Positions 19,302 to 27,498 of a stretch of DNA of 64,000 bases are shown here, piece by piece (the stretch's first letter is position 1; every line of letters begins with the position of its first letter). The DNA is taken from the NCBI RefSeq assembly GCF_003813905.1, contig NZ_RPFJ01000098.1, positions 1-64,000 of the forward strand, read 5' to 3'. Under the pieces are notes generated by a model that saw only the letters and a list, made by a program, of their open reading frames with translations, was not told the DNA's origin and made no database searches. Source of the DNA: Aureibaculum marinum (lineage in GTDB: Bacteria > Bacteroidota > Bacteroidia > Flavobacteriales > Flavobacteriaceae). The position numbers and the translations under genes are program-made.

Positions 19302-20684
19302 ATGAAAAAAACACTTTATGGGTTATTTGTTCTTCTTTTATTAATATCATGTAAAAAGGATAATGCAAATATAGATTATGCAATTATTTCTGGAAAAATT
19401 ACAAATAAGCCAGATGGAGTAGTAACTTTAAATAGTTATGATCGGTCTTATATAGATACACTATCTGTTTCAGATGATGGTAGTTTTATTGATACACTAA
19501 GAAGTAATTTTGGTCATGTTGTTCTATTCGATGGTAAAACACCAGCTTTTTTTTACGTTCAAAAAGGAAATAATATAACAATAGAATACGATAGTGATAA
19601 TTTTACAGAAACAGTGAAATATTCTGGAAATGGGGTAGAAGTGAGTAATTATTTATTAATTAAATCTAGAAAAACAACAGACCTTAAAGGAGAAGGAAAT
19701 GCTTTTTTCGAACTTGAAGAAGATGCATATAAAAGTAAAGCCAAAGAAATAAAAACGACATCAATTGCATTATTAGACTCTATTAAAGGAATAAGTGCAG
19801 AATATATTGAAAAAGAAAAAAGAAATTTAGAATATGAATATTTAGCATCTTTAAATATGTATGAGTCTTACCATGCACATTATGCAAAAAAGCCTGACTT
19901 TAAGGTTTCTGATGATTTCTTAAAAGAAAAGGAAGGTTTAGATTATACCAATGAAGAAGATTTTATATTTTCAAATTATTATGCTTCATTAGTATCTTCT
20001 CATTATACTAAAAAAGCCAATGACTTAATGGAATCAGATTCTACTTTGTCTAGAGATTTAGCATTTTTAAATACCTTTTCGTCAATTCCACAAGAAGTTA
20101 TAAAAAATAAATTGCTTTATAATTATTCACAATTTAATATTACATATACTGATGATTTAGAGACTTTTTATAAAACTTTTATGGAAAGTTCTACTGATCA
20201 AAAGCATAAAGAAGAAATAACAAAAACCTATACTAAATTAAAAGCAGTAGCAAAAGGACAGCCTTCCCCAAAATTTTTCGATTATGAGAATTATGAAGGA
20301 GGAACTACTTCTTTAGACGACCTAAAAGGCAAATATGTATATATTGATGTTTGGGCAACATGGTGTGGACCCTGTATTGCTGAAGTTCCATTTTTAAAAG
20401 AAGTAGAAAAAAAATATCATAATAAAAATATAGAATTTGTTAGTTTGTCAATTGATGCTAAAAAAGATTATGAAAAATGGAAGAATATGGTCAGTGAAAG
20501 AGAATTGAAAGGTATTCAGTTGTTTGCAGATAATTCTTGGAATTCTAAGTTTGTAAAAGACTATCAAATTATGGGAATACCTCGATTTATTTTAATAGAT
20601 CCTGAAGGAAATATTGTAAATTCAAATGCACCAAGACCTTCAGATAAAAAATTAATTACCTTGTTTGACGAATTAAATATTTAA
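19302..20684 (+). CDS. TlpA/ResA-like thioredoxin lipoprotein with N-terminal DUF4369-type domain
   Basis: 460 residues. Lipobox LLISC (Cys17). Residues about 25-110 look like the DUF4369 beta-rich domain (ISGKITNKPDGVVTL, FYVQKGNNITIEYD). A helical middle follows, and the C-terminal 140 residues are a thioredoxin fold with WATWCGPC (Cys355/Cys358), SLSIDAKKDYEKW and the cis-proline in MGIPRFILID. It is expected to reduce disulfides on envelope proteins. Such proteins often sit beside SusCD pairs in Bacteroidetes, but two terminators separate it from susD here, so co-regulation is not assured. A perfect hairpin terminator follows. Confidence 0.85.
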   Translation: MKKTLYGLFVLLLLISCKKDNANIDYAIISGKITNKPDGVVTLNSYDRSYIDTLSVSDDGSFIDTLRSNFGHVVLFDGKTPAFFYVQKGNNITIEYDSDNFTETVKYSGNGVEVSNYLLIKSRKTTDLKGEGNAFFELEEDAYKSKAKEIKTTSIALLDSIKGISAEYIEKEKRNLEYEYLASLNMYESYHAHYAKKPDFKVSDDFLKEKEGLDYTNEEDFIFSNYYASLVSSHYTKKANDLMESDSTLSRDLAFLNTFSSIPQEVIKNKLLYNYSQFNITYTDDLETFYKTFMESSTDQKHKEEITKTYTKLKAVAKGQPSPKFFDYENYEGGTTSLDDLKGKYVYIDVWATWCGPCIAEVPFLKEVEKKYHNKNIEFVSLSIDAKKDYEKWKNMVSERELKGIQLFADNSWNSKFVKDYQIMGIPRFILIDPEGNIVNSNAPRPSDKKLITLFDELNI

Positions 20685-20714
20685 TTCACATATACATATA
20701 ATAGTTTATAAATT

Positions 20715-20748
20715 AAATCACTTTGGTTTTTTACCAAAGTGATTTTTT
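20715..20748 (+). terminator. Terminator between thioredoxin and histidine kinase genes
   Basis: 13-bp perfect stem (20715-20727 with 20733-20745), 5-nt T loop, then a T run. It is one of the strongest hairpins in the window and separates the two genes by 80 bp. Confidence 0.9.
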
Positions 20749-20764
20749 GTTTTAATTTAGCAGA

Positions 20765-22666
20765 ATGCCAAAAGTAATTTTTAAGCTAATAATAGTTTTA
20801 TTTCTATCTTCATTAACCTACGGACAAAAGGATGATGGTGGCAACAGTACCTATACAGTATTTTCCGTAACTTTTGATAGGGCTCCAGACTCCTTGTATC
20901 AGCAATTAAATAGAGCTGATAACTTTAAAGATAAAGCCTTTTATATTGAATCTATAGCCAAGATTCATTTAGAGTTAGGAAATACAGATTCCATAAACTA
21001 TTATGGAAAATACCTAGTAGATGAAGTTCAGAAAAATCAAGATGATGGTGTAATTGACAATCTTCATTTATCAAAAGCCTATAGTATTTTAGCAAAAGGA
21101 AAAATGTTACAAGGCTTATATGAAGAAGCCATGAAATTCTATTTACAAGGCTTAGAAATTACTAAAATATCAGAAAGTCCATATTTGTATTTCACACATT
21201 CTTTAGGGTTGGCATCTGTATATATTATGGAGGAAGCCTTTGATAAAGCTACTCCATTATTAGATAATGCAATTGAAAATAGTAAAAACACTTACTTTAC
21301 AGGCTTAGCAAAAAAATATTATGGAGATATTTTTTACCTCAAAAGAGATATCAATAAAAGTAAACCTTATTATAATGAAGCCTTATTAGATTTAGAAAAG
21401 TCGCCTGATAAAAAGTTAGCTCTTAAAATTAAATTGAATTTAGGCACCATGGAGGCGGTCAGTAAAAATACCGACAGTGCATTAAAACTTTTCGAAGAGG
21501 TAAAAAATAATGCCAATAAAAATAAATATTACGATTTGTATGTAGATGCTGTATTAAGGATTGGTCAGCTTTATAAAGACTTAAAAAATTATCATAATGC
21601 ACAAATAATTTTATCTATTGCCCATATAAATACAGTGCAATGGGATAGAATGGAATTGGAAAAACAGGTAATTCAAAGTTTAGTTGATTTGTATAGAGAA
21701 ATGAAAGATTATAAGAATGCCTATGCCTTAATGACTCAATATGTAAGTGTATCTAATAGAATAATTAAAGAGCAAAAAAGTAAAGAAATTAAAGAACTTG
21801 AAGTAAAATATCAGACCTTACAAAAAGAAAATGAGATTAATAGTTTACGAGAAGAGCAACTCTTAAAAGAGAGTGAAATAAAAAGACAAAAAACAATAAA
21901 ATATGCTTTTTTAATCGGATTTTTAATTTTACTAATTCCTATAATTGCCTTATTAATAGTGTACTACCAAAAACTTCAAGCTCAAAGTCAACTTAATACG
22001 CAACAGCAAGAACTTAATAAACAAAAAGTAAGTTCATTAATAAGAGAGCAAGAATTAAAACTAGTAAAAGCTTCGGTTGAAGCCCAAGATGAAGAACGAA
22101 CTAGAATTGCAAGGGAATTACATGATAGCATTGGAGGTAATTTAGCTGCAATAAAAATGCAAATGAACAATTTAGTTGATAAAACGTCACTTAAAGAAAC
22201 TATTGTTTCTCAATTAGATGAAACTTACCAACAAGTAAGAGAAATTTCACACAATTTAATTCCTAGTAAATTTAGTCAGAATGCTTTTACAACTTTAATT
22301 AGCGAGTATATTAATAAATTAGATACATCGGCAGATTTAGATATTGTATTTATGCCTTATCCAGAAGATAAAATTAATGCTCTTGAAGAAAATATTAAAG
22401 TAGAAGTTTTTAATATAATTCAAGAGTTACTAACCAATACACTAAAATATGCGAAGGCAAAAAATGTAGAAATTCATTTAAACATTCATAATAATTCCTT
22501 ACAATTGTTGTTTGAAGATAATGGTGTTGGTTTTGATACAACGAAAACACCAACTGGTATTGGATTACAAAATATAAAAAGTCGTTTAGAGAAATTAAAC
22601 GCTCAACTAAATATAGATTCATCAATTAATCATGGTACAGCAGTTACCGTAGAAATTCCTTTATAA
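20765..22666 (+). CDS. TPR-containing sensor histidine kinase (HisKA_3 type)
   Basis: 633 residues. Signal peptide (LSSLTYG|QK), TPR-like helical repeats about 40-330, a coiled-coil stretch 335-378, one membrane span about 380-401, then a cytoplasmic kinase of the NarX/DesK class. The phosphoacceptor is in ARELHDSIGG (His453), the N box in QELLTNTLKYA and the G boxes in FEDNGVGFD and GIGLQNIKSR. It is therefore a periplasmic-TPR sensor that signals to the regulator encoded 1 bp downstream. It is not a hybrid two-component glycan sensor: no receiver or AraC domain is fused. The signal sensed is unknown. Confidence 0.92.
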   Translation: MPKVIFKLIIVLFLSSLTYGQKDDGGNSTYTVFSVTFDRAPDSLYQQLNRADNFKDKAFYIESIAKIHLELGNTDSINYYGKYLVDEVQKNQDDGVIDNLHLSKAYSILAKGKMLQGLYEEAMKFYLQGLEITKISESPYLYFTHSLGLASVYIMEEAFDKATPLLDNAIENSKNTYFTGLAKKYYGDIFYLKRDINKSKPYYNEALLDLEKSPDKKLALKIKLNLGTMEAVSKNTDSALKLFEEVKNNANKNKYYDLYVDAVLRIGQLYKDLKNYHNAQIILSIAHINTVQWDRMELEKQVIQSLVDLYREMKDYKNAYALMTQYVSVSNRIIKEQKSKEIKELEVKYQTLQKENEINSLREEQLLKESEIKRQKTIKYAFLIGFLILLIPIIALLIVYYQKLQAQSQLNTQQQELNKQKVSSLIREQELKLVKASVEAQDEERTRIARELHDSIGGNLAAIKMQMNNLVDKTSLKETIVSQLDETYQQVREISHNLIPSKFSQNAFTTLISEYINKLDTSADLDIVFMPYPEDKINALEENIKVEVFNIIQELLTNTLKYAKAKNVEIHLNIHNNSLQLLFEDNGVGFDTTKTPTGIGLQNIKSRLEKLNAQLNIDSSINHGTAVTVEIPL

Positions 22667-22667
22667 T

Positions 22668-23321
22668 ATGGCATTATCAAGAAAATATAAATTAATAATA
22701 GCAGACGATCATAAAATGTTTTTAGATGGTTTGTTAAGTATTATTGCTAATGAATCAGATTTTGAAATAGTAATGACTGCAAATAGTGGTCAAAATGTAA
22801 TTAAATATTTAGATAATTGTAACGGAAAGGATGTTGATTTGGTAATAACTGATATAAATATGCCAGATGTAACAGGTATAGAACTTAATAAACATATTAA
22901 AACAAAATTTCCTACTATCAGAACTTTAGTAGTTAGCATGAGACATGATTCTAAAACGATACATGTGCTAACAGAAGATAATGTAGACGGTTATGTACCT
23001 AAAAATGCTGAAAAAGGAGAGCTTATCCAAGCAATTGAAACTATAGTTAAAGGAGAAAAATATTTTTCTGAGAGCATAAAAAAGGCCTATATGGATAGTA
23101 TGTTCAATAAAGAAAAAGATGTCATTTCTTCACTTACCAAACGAGAAAAAGAAGTATTAAAACTTATAGCAGAAGAATACACTACTCAAGAAATTGCAGA
23201 TAAACTTTTTTTAAGTAAACATACTATTGAAGGGTATCGTAAAAATTTAATTTCAAAATTAGAAGTTCGAAATCTTGCAGGCTTAACTAAATATGCCATA
23301 CAATTAGGATTGTTAGATTAA
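22668..23321 (+). CDS. LuxR/NarL-type response regulator
   Basis: 217 residues. Receiver domain with acidic pair Asp13/Asp14 (IADDHK), phosphoacceptor Asp62 in TDINMPDVTG, conserved Ser/Thr near VVSMR and Lys in YVPKNA. C-terminal LuxR-type helix-turn-helix about 150-212 (LTKREKEVLKLIAEEYTTQE, KLFLSKHTIEGYRKNL). It is cotranscribed with the kinase, with a single base between the stop and start codons. Its targets are not visible; the nearest candidates are the thioredoxin gene and the membrane protein downstream. Confidence 0.93.
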   Translation: MALSRKYKLIIADDHKMFLDGLLSIIANESDFEIVMTANSGQNVIKYLDNCNGKDVDLVITDINMPDVTGIELNKHIKTKFPTIRTLVVSMRHDSKTIHVLTEDNVDGYVPKNAEKGELIQAIETIVKGEKYFSESIKKAYMDSMFNKEKDVISSLTKREKEVLKLIAEEYTTQEIADKLFLSKHTIEGYRKNLISKLEVRNLAGLTKYAIQLGLLD

Positions 23322-23595
23322 TAAATTGTTAGTTTAAAGTATTTAGTTACAGTTTATTGAGTTTTGTTTGTTACTATTTGTGAGTATATAAATCTATTCA
23401 TTTACTATTTTACCTTTATATTGATTTTTATATTTAAGCTTAAATACTAAATTTTATTGTTTGCTATATGCAATGGTTTTAAAGTAATCTTATGCCCCAA
23501 TTTTCAGGGGGGTGATTTTAACCTAAATTGGTGTTTTAAACCAGGGTATTCTAATGCACTTTTGTAATCAAATTAATAACCAATAAAGAAATATT

Positions 23596-24015
23596 ATGAT
23601 TTACGGAATTTCATTAGTACTATTGAGCATCATTGCGGTGCCCTCATTAATCTTATCTAAAAAGCCTAATGCGGCAGAGTTGTTAGCTAAAGTTGAACCT
23701 TATCAAGGATGGATAGGTCTTGTGTTTTGCTTCTGGGGTATTTGGGGTATTGTCTTTACTTTTTTAAATATAGGGTGGTTGTCATCTGCACCAATTTGGT
23801 GGGCTACGCTATTAGCAGGGAGTTTGGTTGAAGCTGGACTTGGATTTATGTTAGGCTATGGACAAATTAATAAATTATTTTTAGGTAATAATTCTAAGGC
23901 TCAAGAAAAGGCAGCTGCGATACGTCAGGCAATTGCACCCAAACAAGGTAAACTTGGCGTATTAGGTCTTATTGTTGGGGCATGGATGATAGCGGCTTCA
24001 TTTATATTTATGTAA
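23596..24015 (+). CDS. Small four-span membrane protein of unknown function
   Basis: 139 residues, with hydrophobic segments about 2-20, 38-58, 64-88 and 118-138. Distinctive features are many Trp and Gly residues (FCFWGIWGIVFTFLNIG, APIWWATLLAGSL) and a basic/Gln cytoplasmic-looking loop (KAQEKAAAIRQAIAPKQGK). I do not recognise a named family, though such proteins are common in flavobacteria. It stands alone, with 274 bp upstream and 336 bp downstream. The upstream gap has a CCCC/GGGG hairpin near 23494-23510 but no clear promoter. Confidence 0.7.
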   Translation: MIYGISLVLLSIIAVPSLILSKKPNAAELLAKVEPYQGWIGLVFCFWGIWGIVFTFLNIGWLSSAPIWWATLLAGSLVEAGLGFMLGYGQINKLFLGNNSKAQEKAAAIRQAIAPKQGKLGVLGLIVGAWMIAASFIFM

Positions 24016-24351
24016 ACCTAATGTTATAAATTATTTAATTCAAAAGGTTTTTGTATCTATTTTAAAACTTAAAAAACAAACCTAAATTGAAGTAATTTCA
24101 ATTCAAAAAATACCGATAGTTAATAGGGAAAATTGCTATGATTACCAATATTTCTTATATAAATAAATGTTTTATTAAATTTTTGAATTATAGGTTAGTT
24201 AAAGGTACTCAATCTGTTAAAGACTGTCTTTTTCAGATTGAGTTTTCAATAGAAAATCTAATAAATATTAAAAAAAAATTAAATTTGACCCGATAAATTA
24301 TATAAACTCAATGCGTTTATATAGTTGTTACCAACAAGCTAAAAAAAACGA
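24016..24351 (+). other. 336-bp intergenic stretch with a terminator and island left edge
   Basis: ACTCAATCTG (24207-24216) pairs with CAGATTGAGT (24234-24243). The loop itself can fold (AAAGAC with GTCTTT) and a short T tract follows, fitting a terminator. Next, 24315-24335 (GTTTATATAGTTGTTACCAAC) resembles the reverse complement of the repeat at 25165. It may be the left boundary of the accessory block. No gene seen. Confidence 0.55.
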
Positions 24352-25161
24352 ATGACAGGAACATTAGATCAAATTATTGCAATAACATCTTTCGGAAATG
24401 AATACCTGAAAAAAGGACAACTAACTGATTTTTATCCACAAAACTCAACTTTTCAATATTGTGATTTTGTTGATTTCAGAGAAATAAATAAAAACAACAT
24501 TTTCAATTCTAAAAAAGAAATTATTGTTTCTAAAAATCCAATTGAATGGTTTGATTATTTAAAATCTGAAAATTGCTTAAAACTTCGACTTTACTATCAA
24601 ACAGTTAAAGAAGACGATTATAAAATGGCAGGCTTTGTTGGAGGTGGAGGAAATTGGTTTATAGAAACAATGTATACGAATCATTCAGATTTATGGATTA
24701 GTCGATGGAATCACGATAAGAATTTGGCTGAAAAACCTTGGCAAGTAACATACGGAAAGGTAATTGAAAAAAACTCAATTATAAATCAACAATTAGACAT
24801 TAACGAAATACGAGAAAAATTAAAAACTTGTCTTGAAAAAATATCTGAATTTGCTAATCAACATGCAACAGAAAATTGGGGACAAATATTTGATAAAGCA
24901 CAGGAAACTCTTGATAATAAGAATCCCGAATCTGGCTTTTATCACAATGACTTAATTATTTTGGACAATTATGATTTGCAAAACCGACAATTATTAATGT
25001 CAGCGAGTAAAGCATTTGTATTCGGAGGGATGGGGTCTTGGAATGATATGTGGTTTGATAAAAAAGAAGTTGAAGAAGAATATAATAGATTATCAAGTGA
25101 GTTGTATGACTTGATAATGAAATCTATAACTTGTGCTATAAACAAAGATAGAACAGAATAG
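24352..25161 (+). CDS. Hypothetical cytoplasmic protein, first gene of accessory block
   Basis: 269 residues, no signal peptide or membrane span. The fold looks mixed: Trp/Tyr-rich middle (GFVGGGGNWFIETMY, DLWISRWNHDKN), then a helical part (EIREKLKTCLEKISEFANQHA) and a closing segment with VFGGMGSWNDMWFDKKEVE. I do not recognise the family. The combination of a Trp-rich protein, a cassette-like position and unknown neighbours is common for immunity or defence accessory genes, but nothing in it proves this. A repeat-like sequence flanks it on both sides (24315 and 25165). Confidence 0.7.
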   Translation: MTGTLDQIIAITSFGNEYLKKGQLTDFYPQNSTFQYCDFVDFREINKNNIFNSKKEIIVSKNPIEWFDYLKSENCLKLRLYYQTVKEDDYKMAGFVGGGGNWFIETMYTNHSDLWISRWNHDKNLAEKPWQVTYGKVIEKNSIINQQLDINEIREKLKTCLEKISEFANQHATENWGQIFDKAQETLDNKNPESGFYHNDLIILDNYDLQNRQLLMSASKAFVFGGMGSWNDMWFDKKEVEEEYNRLSSELYDLIMKSITCAINKDRTE

Positions 25162-25164
25162 AAT

Positions 25165-25202
25165 CAGTTGCAACAATATATACAAACTCGGTACAAAACA
25201 TT
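25165..25202 (+). repeat. Boundary repeat, copy 1
   Basis: Begins CAGTTGCAACAATATATACA and continues to a TACAAAA block. It shares TTGnAACAATnTATA and TACAAAA with 29123-29160, and in inverse orientation resembles 24315-24335. It lies just after the stop of the first island gene. It could be a recombination or cassette-junction sequence (inference). Confidence 0.4.
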
Positions 25203-25213
25203 AAAAGCAAAAT

Positions 25214-25471
25214 ATGAGTAAACTTATCAACATTTTAGAAAAGCAATATCAAATATGGCTTTTCTTAATTGGAATTGTACTGATTGTGGGTGGGGTTTAC
25301 TTTTTTTTAGACATAAAATCTATGGAAGAAGCTGGTAAAGAAGTGCATATGAATAAATTGTTTAAATTGGTTTATAACTTTGGTGGAAAATATACAATTC
25401 TTGCATATTTTGAAGTTATAGGGCTTCTATCATTAATTTCAGGAATACAAACAATTAAAAATAAATTATAA
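25214..25471 (+). CDS. Small two-span membrane protein
   Basis: 85 residues with two hydrophobic segments, about 15-33 (IWLFLIGIVLIVGGVYFFL) and 58-78 (TILAYFEVIGLLSLISGIQ), and a charged link. No family recognised. The next gene starts 5 bp after its stop, so the two are probably translated from the same message. Its role may be tied to the DUF1266-type protein that follows, which also has an N-terminal membrane span. Confidence 0.65.
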   Translation: MSKLINILEKQYQIWLFLIGIVLIVGGVYFFLDIKSMEEAGKEVHMNKLFKLVYNFGGKYTILAYFEVIGLLSLISGIQTIKNKL

Positions 25472-25476
25472 TTATT

Positions 25477-26196
25477 ATGAGCGAAAATACTTACTACATT
25501 ATGGGAGGAATTGCAATCGTTTCTGCAATTTACTTAATCTTTGCAATTACTTTTGTAAGAAAAAGAAAGAAAAAACAACTTGAGAAATTTGCTAATATTA
25601 AACCCTTAAATAGAAATGAAAAACATGCATTAGTTTTTGGAGCAATCCTTTTTTATCATAGAGGTGAAGATATATTAGAAATTAAACCAAAGGATTCTAT
25701 AGATACGTACAAAAACGGACTTAGAGATTCTTGGGAAATAACAAATAAAGAAGAAGCATTTGAAACAATAAATAATTTAATTTCTTTAGAAAGAAGTAAA
25801 GAATTTGACCCCTATTTAGAACAGCCTTCCTCTGACTTAATTACAATACAAAAGAAAATTGCTAAAGGTTTAAAATTAGAACTAGAAGAAGTTCAGAAAA
25901 CAAAATCAACTTTTGCTTGGGATACTTGTAGGTCTGTATCATTAACAAAATGGTGTTTTTGGTGTGGGTATTTATCAGAACAAGAATGTTGGGAACTTAT
26001 AAATAAAGCAGTAAAAGTAGCACAAAGTTTAGGTTCAAATTGGAAAAACTATACAATTTCATTTTTACTAGGAAGAACAATGCAAGGTTTTGATTTAGAC
26101 GATGTTATAATAGAATCTGAACAACTTTTAAGTGGAAAAACTTTATTTGGAAAAAAAGAATACTTAAGCGTTTATTCAAATTTCCCTTTTAATTAA
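25477..26196 (+). CDS. DUF1266-type protein with N-terminal membrane anchor
   Basis: 239 residues. One membrane span about 7-27, then a basic stretch RKRKKKQ placing the rest in the cytoplasm. The C-terminal 130 residues match DUF1266: AWDTCRSVSLTKWCFWCGY, LSEQECWELINKA and the SWxxY...GR block as NWKNYTISFLLGRTMQGF. The domain is of unknown function; in enterobacteria (YbeU/YbeR type) and elsewhere it occurs in variable regions. Its end (YSNFPFN) is shorter than the usual SPWxxLPW-like tail, and a decayed look-alike of this tail follows directly (26201-26345). Confidence 0.7.
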   Translation: MSENTYYIMGGIAIVSAIYLIFAITFVRKRKKKQLEKFANIKPLNRNEKHALVFGAILFYHRGEDILEIKPKDSIDTYKNGLRDSWEITNKEEAFETINNLISLERSKEFDPYLEQPSSDLITIQKKIAKGLKLELEEVQKTKSTFAWDTCRSVSLTKWCFWCGYLSEQECWELINKAVKVAQSLGSNWKNYTISFLLGRTMQGFDLDDVIIESEQLLSGKTLFGKKEYLSVYSNFPFN

Positions 26197-26200
26197 AATA

Positions 26201-26345
26201 CTAAACTTCCTTTTTGGTAAAAAAGACGAATATACATTCCGTTTTATAAGTTTTAACAAGTGATCGAATAAAAGGAAATAACCAAACAAAAAGATACAGT
26301 TTATTAGGTGTTGAAATTGACAATATTATAATAAGTAAAATATAA
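26201..26345 (+). pseudogene. Decayed coding remnant after the DUF1266 gene
   Basis: One frame reads LFGKKDEYTFRFISFNK and stops. It resembles the sequence LFGKKEYLSVYSNFPFN just upstream, as if the gene's end had been duplicated. A second frame then reads YSLLGVEIDNIIISKI and stops at 26345. Neither has a start codon in a sensible place. This fits leftovers of a longer or duplicated gene, though chance cannot be excluded. Confidence 0.35.
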
Positions 26346-26568
26346 ATATTGTTTTAAAACTCCATGTAAAATTAATTTCTTGGTATAGGTCTACTCGTAT
26401 TTCCCTTAATAAATTCCTCGGGATTAGTACACTTTTACTAATTCCGGAGGTTAAACAGAGAAACAAGCAGAGGTTGCGATGGCTTTTTTAACTGTTAAAT
26501 ATAATACGATTTTGAGAAAATAAGCAAGCTTCACTATACCTACGCAACTTATTAATAACATAGAACTT
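26346..26568 (+). other. Intergenic stretch with a strong orphan hairpin
   Basis: CCTCGGGATTAGT (26416-26428) pairs with ACTAATTCCGGAGG (26437-26450), giving about 13 bp with one bulged G and one G-U pair around an 8-nt loop. No T run follows, so it is not a normal terminator. It is far more GC-rich than its surroundings. A short open tail ending in MAFLTVKYNTILRK lies at 26478-26522 and may be a gene remnant. Confidence 0.45.
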
Positions 26569-27480
26569 ATGTTTGACATATTTAACAAAAAAAATAAATC
26601 TTCACACCTTACAATTAGCATTGCTAACGATAAACTTTATATTAATGGCAAAAGTATTGAATTGCCGATACATAGTAACATGCTCGCGGAATATCTAGGG
26701 AAACCATCTGAATCTAAAGGAAATGAAATTCACTGGAAAGAGTTGGGGATAAGTACGAATCCACACCCAAACGGTCGAGCAAATCATTTGACCTTGTATA
26801 CAGATTATAATCCAATGGAAACTAAATCCAAGGCAGAACAAAAACCTTTTTTCACTGGAAAAATAATTGTGGATGGTATTGAAATCAATAAAAAATGTTT
26901 TGACAATATTACGATGCGGAAATATGAGGTCAAGCACTTTACTTATACAGGTAAAAAGAGTCCTTGCTTGATTAGTATTTCATACAATGAAATTTTTGAC
27001 AAAGACTCAGTAAAACCTGAATTGACAAAAGATAAATATGCTATTAAAGAACTGGATGAAGAACTCATTGAATTTACGGATTTTGGTTTTAAACTATCCA
27101 TTATTCAGGAATTGATGTATAGCAAAGAGCTTTTAGAGCCCAAATTTGACTTATATGAGTTTGTAGAATGGTACGACAAAAGAAAGATAGATATTGAAAA
27201 AGAAGGGTACGAACCCATCCCAGAGGTAACTCAATATTTTAAGGATTTACCAATTCCCAAAAAATATGCATCCGAAATCACCGAAATATATCAAGATGGA
27301 GGCAATGATATTTATATGCAGTTATTAAGGTTTGGTGAAGGCTGGGAAGATTATTGGGATATTGAAAATATTGAAGATGTAAAACAGTTTCCAAACTTAA
27401 AAAAAGCAGTATTATGTTATGCAAAGGAAAATGTGGTTGATGAATTAAATCAAATAGGCATTAAATCAGAATGGTTATAA
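26569..27480 (+). CDS. Hypothetical protein with N-terminal DUF7738-like and C-terminal DUF6892-like parts
   Basis: 303 residues, cytoplasmic. The first half (ISIANDKLYINGKSIELP, LAEYLGKPSE, LTLYTDYNP) resembles a small beta-rich module I associate with DUF7738. The second half (FGFKLSIIQELMYSKELLEP, YEPIPEVTQYF, IYQDGGNDIYMQL, FPNLKKAVLCYA) fits DUF6892. Both names come from memory and the function is unknown. Proteins with this pairing occur in variable regions next to other DUF genes, consistent with its place here. The next gene follows after 18 bp. Confidence 0.6.
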   Translation: MFDIFNKKNKSSHLTISIANDKLYINGKSIELPIHSNMLAEYLGKPSESKGNEIHWKELGISTNPHPNGRANHLTLYTDYNPMETKSKAEQKPFFTGKIIVDGIEINKKCFDNITMRKYEVKHFTYTGKKSPCLISISYNEIFDKDSVKPELTKDKYAIKELDEELIEFTDFGFKLSIIQELMYSKELLEPKFDLYEFVEWYDKRKIDIEKEGYEPIPEVTQYFKDLPIPKKYASEITEIYQDGGNDIYMQLLRFGEGWEDYWDIENIEDVKQFPNLKKAVLCYAKENVVDELNQIGIKSEWL

Positions 27481-27498
27481 ACAAAACAATATATAATA

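Noticed and set aside
20765-22666. Kinase considered as a hybrid two-component glycan sensor
   Set aside because: It lacks the beta-propeller sensor, receiver and AraC domains of that class and has a separate LuxR-type regulator.
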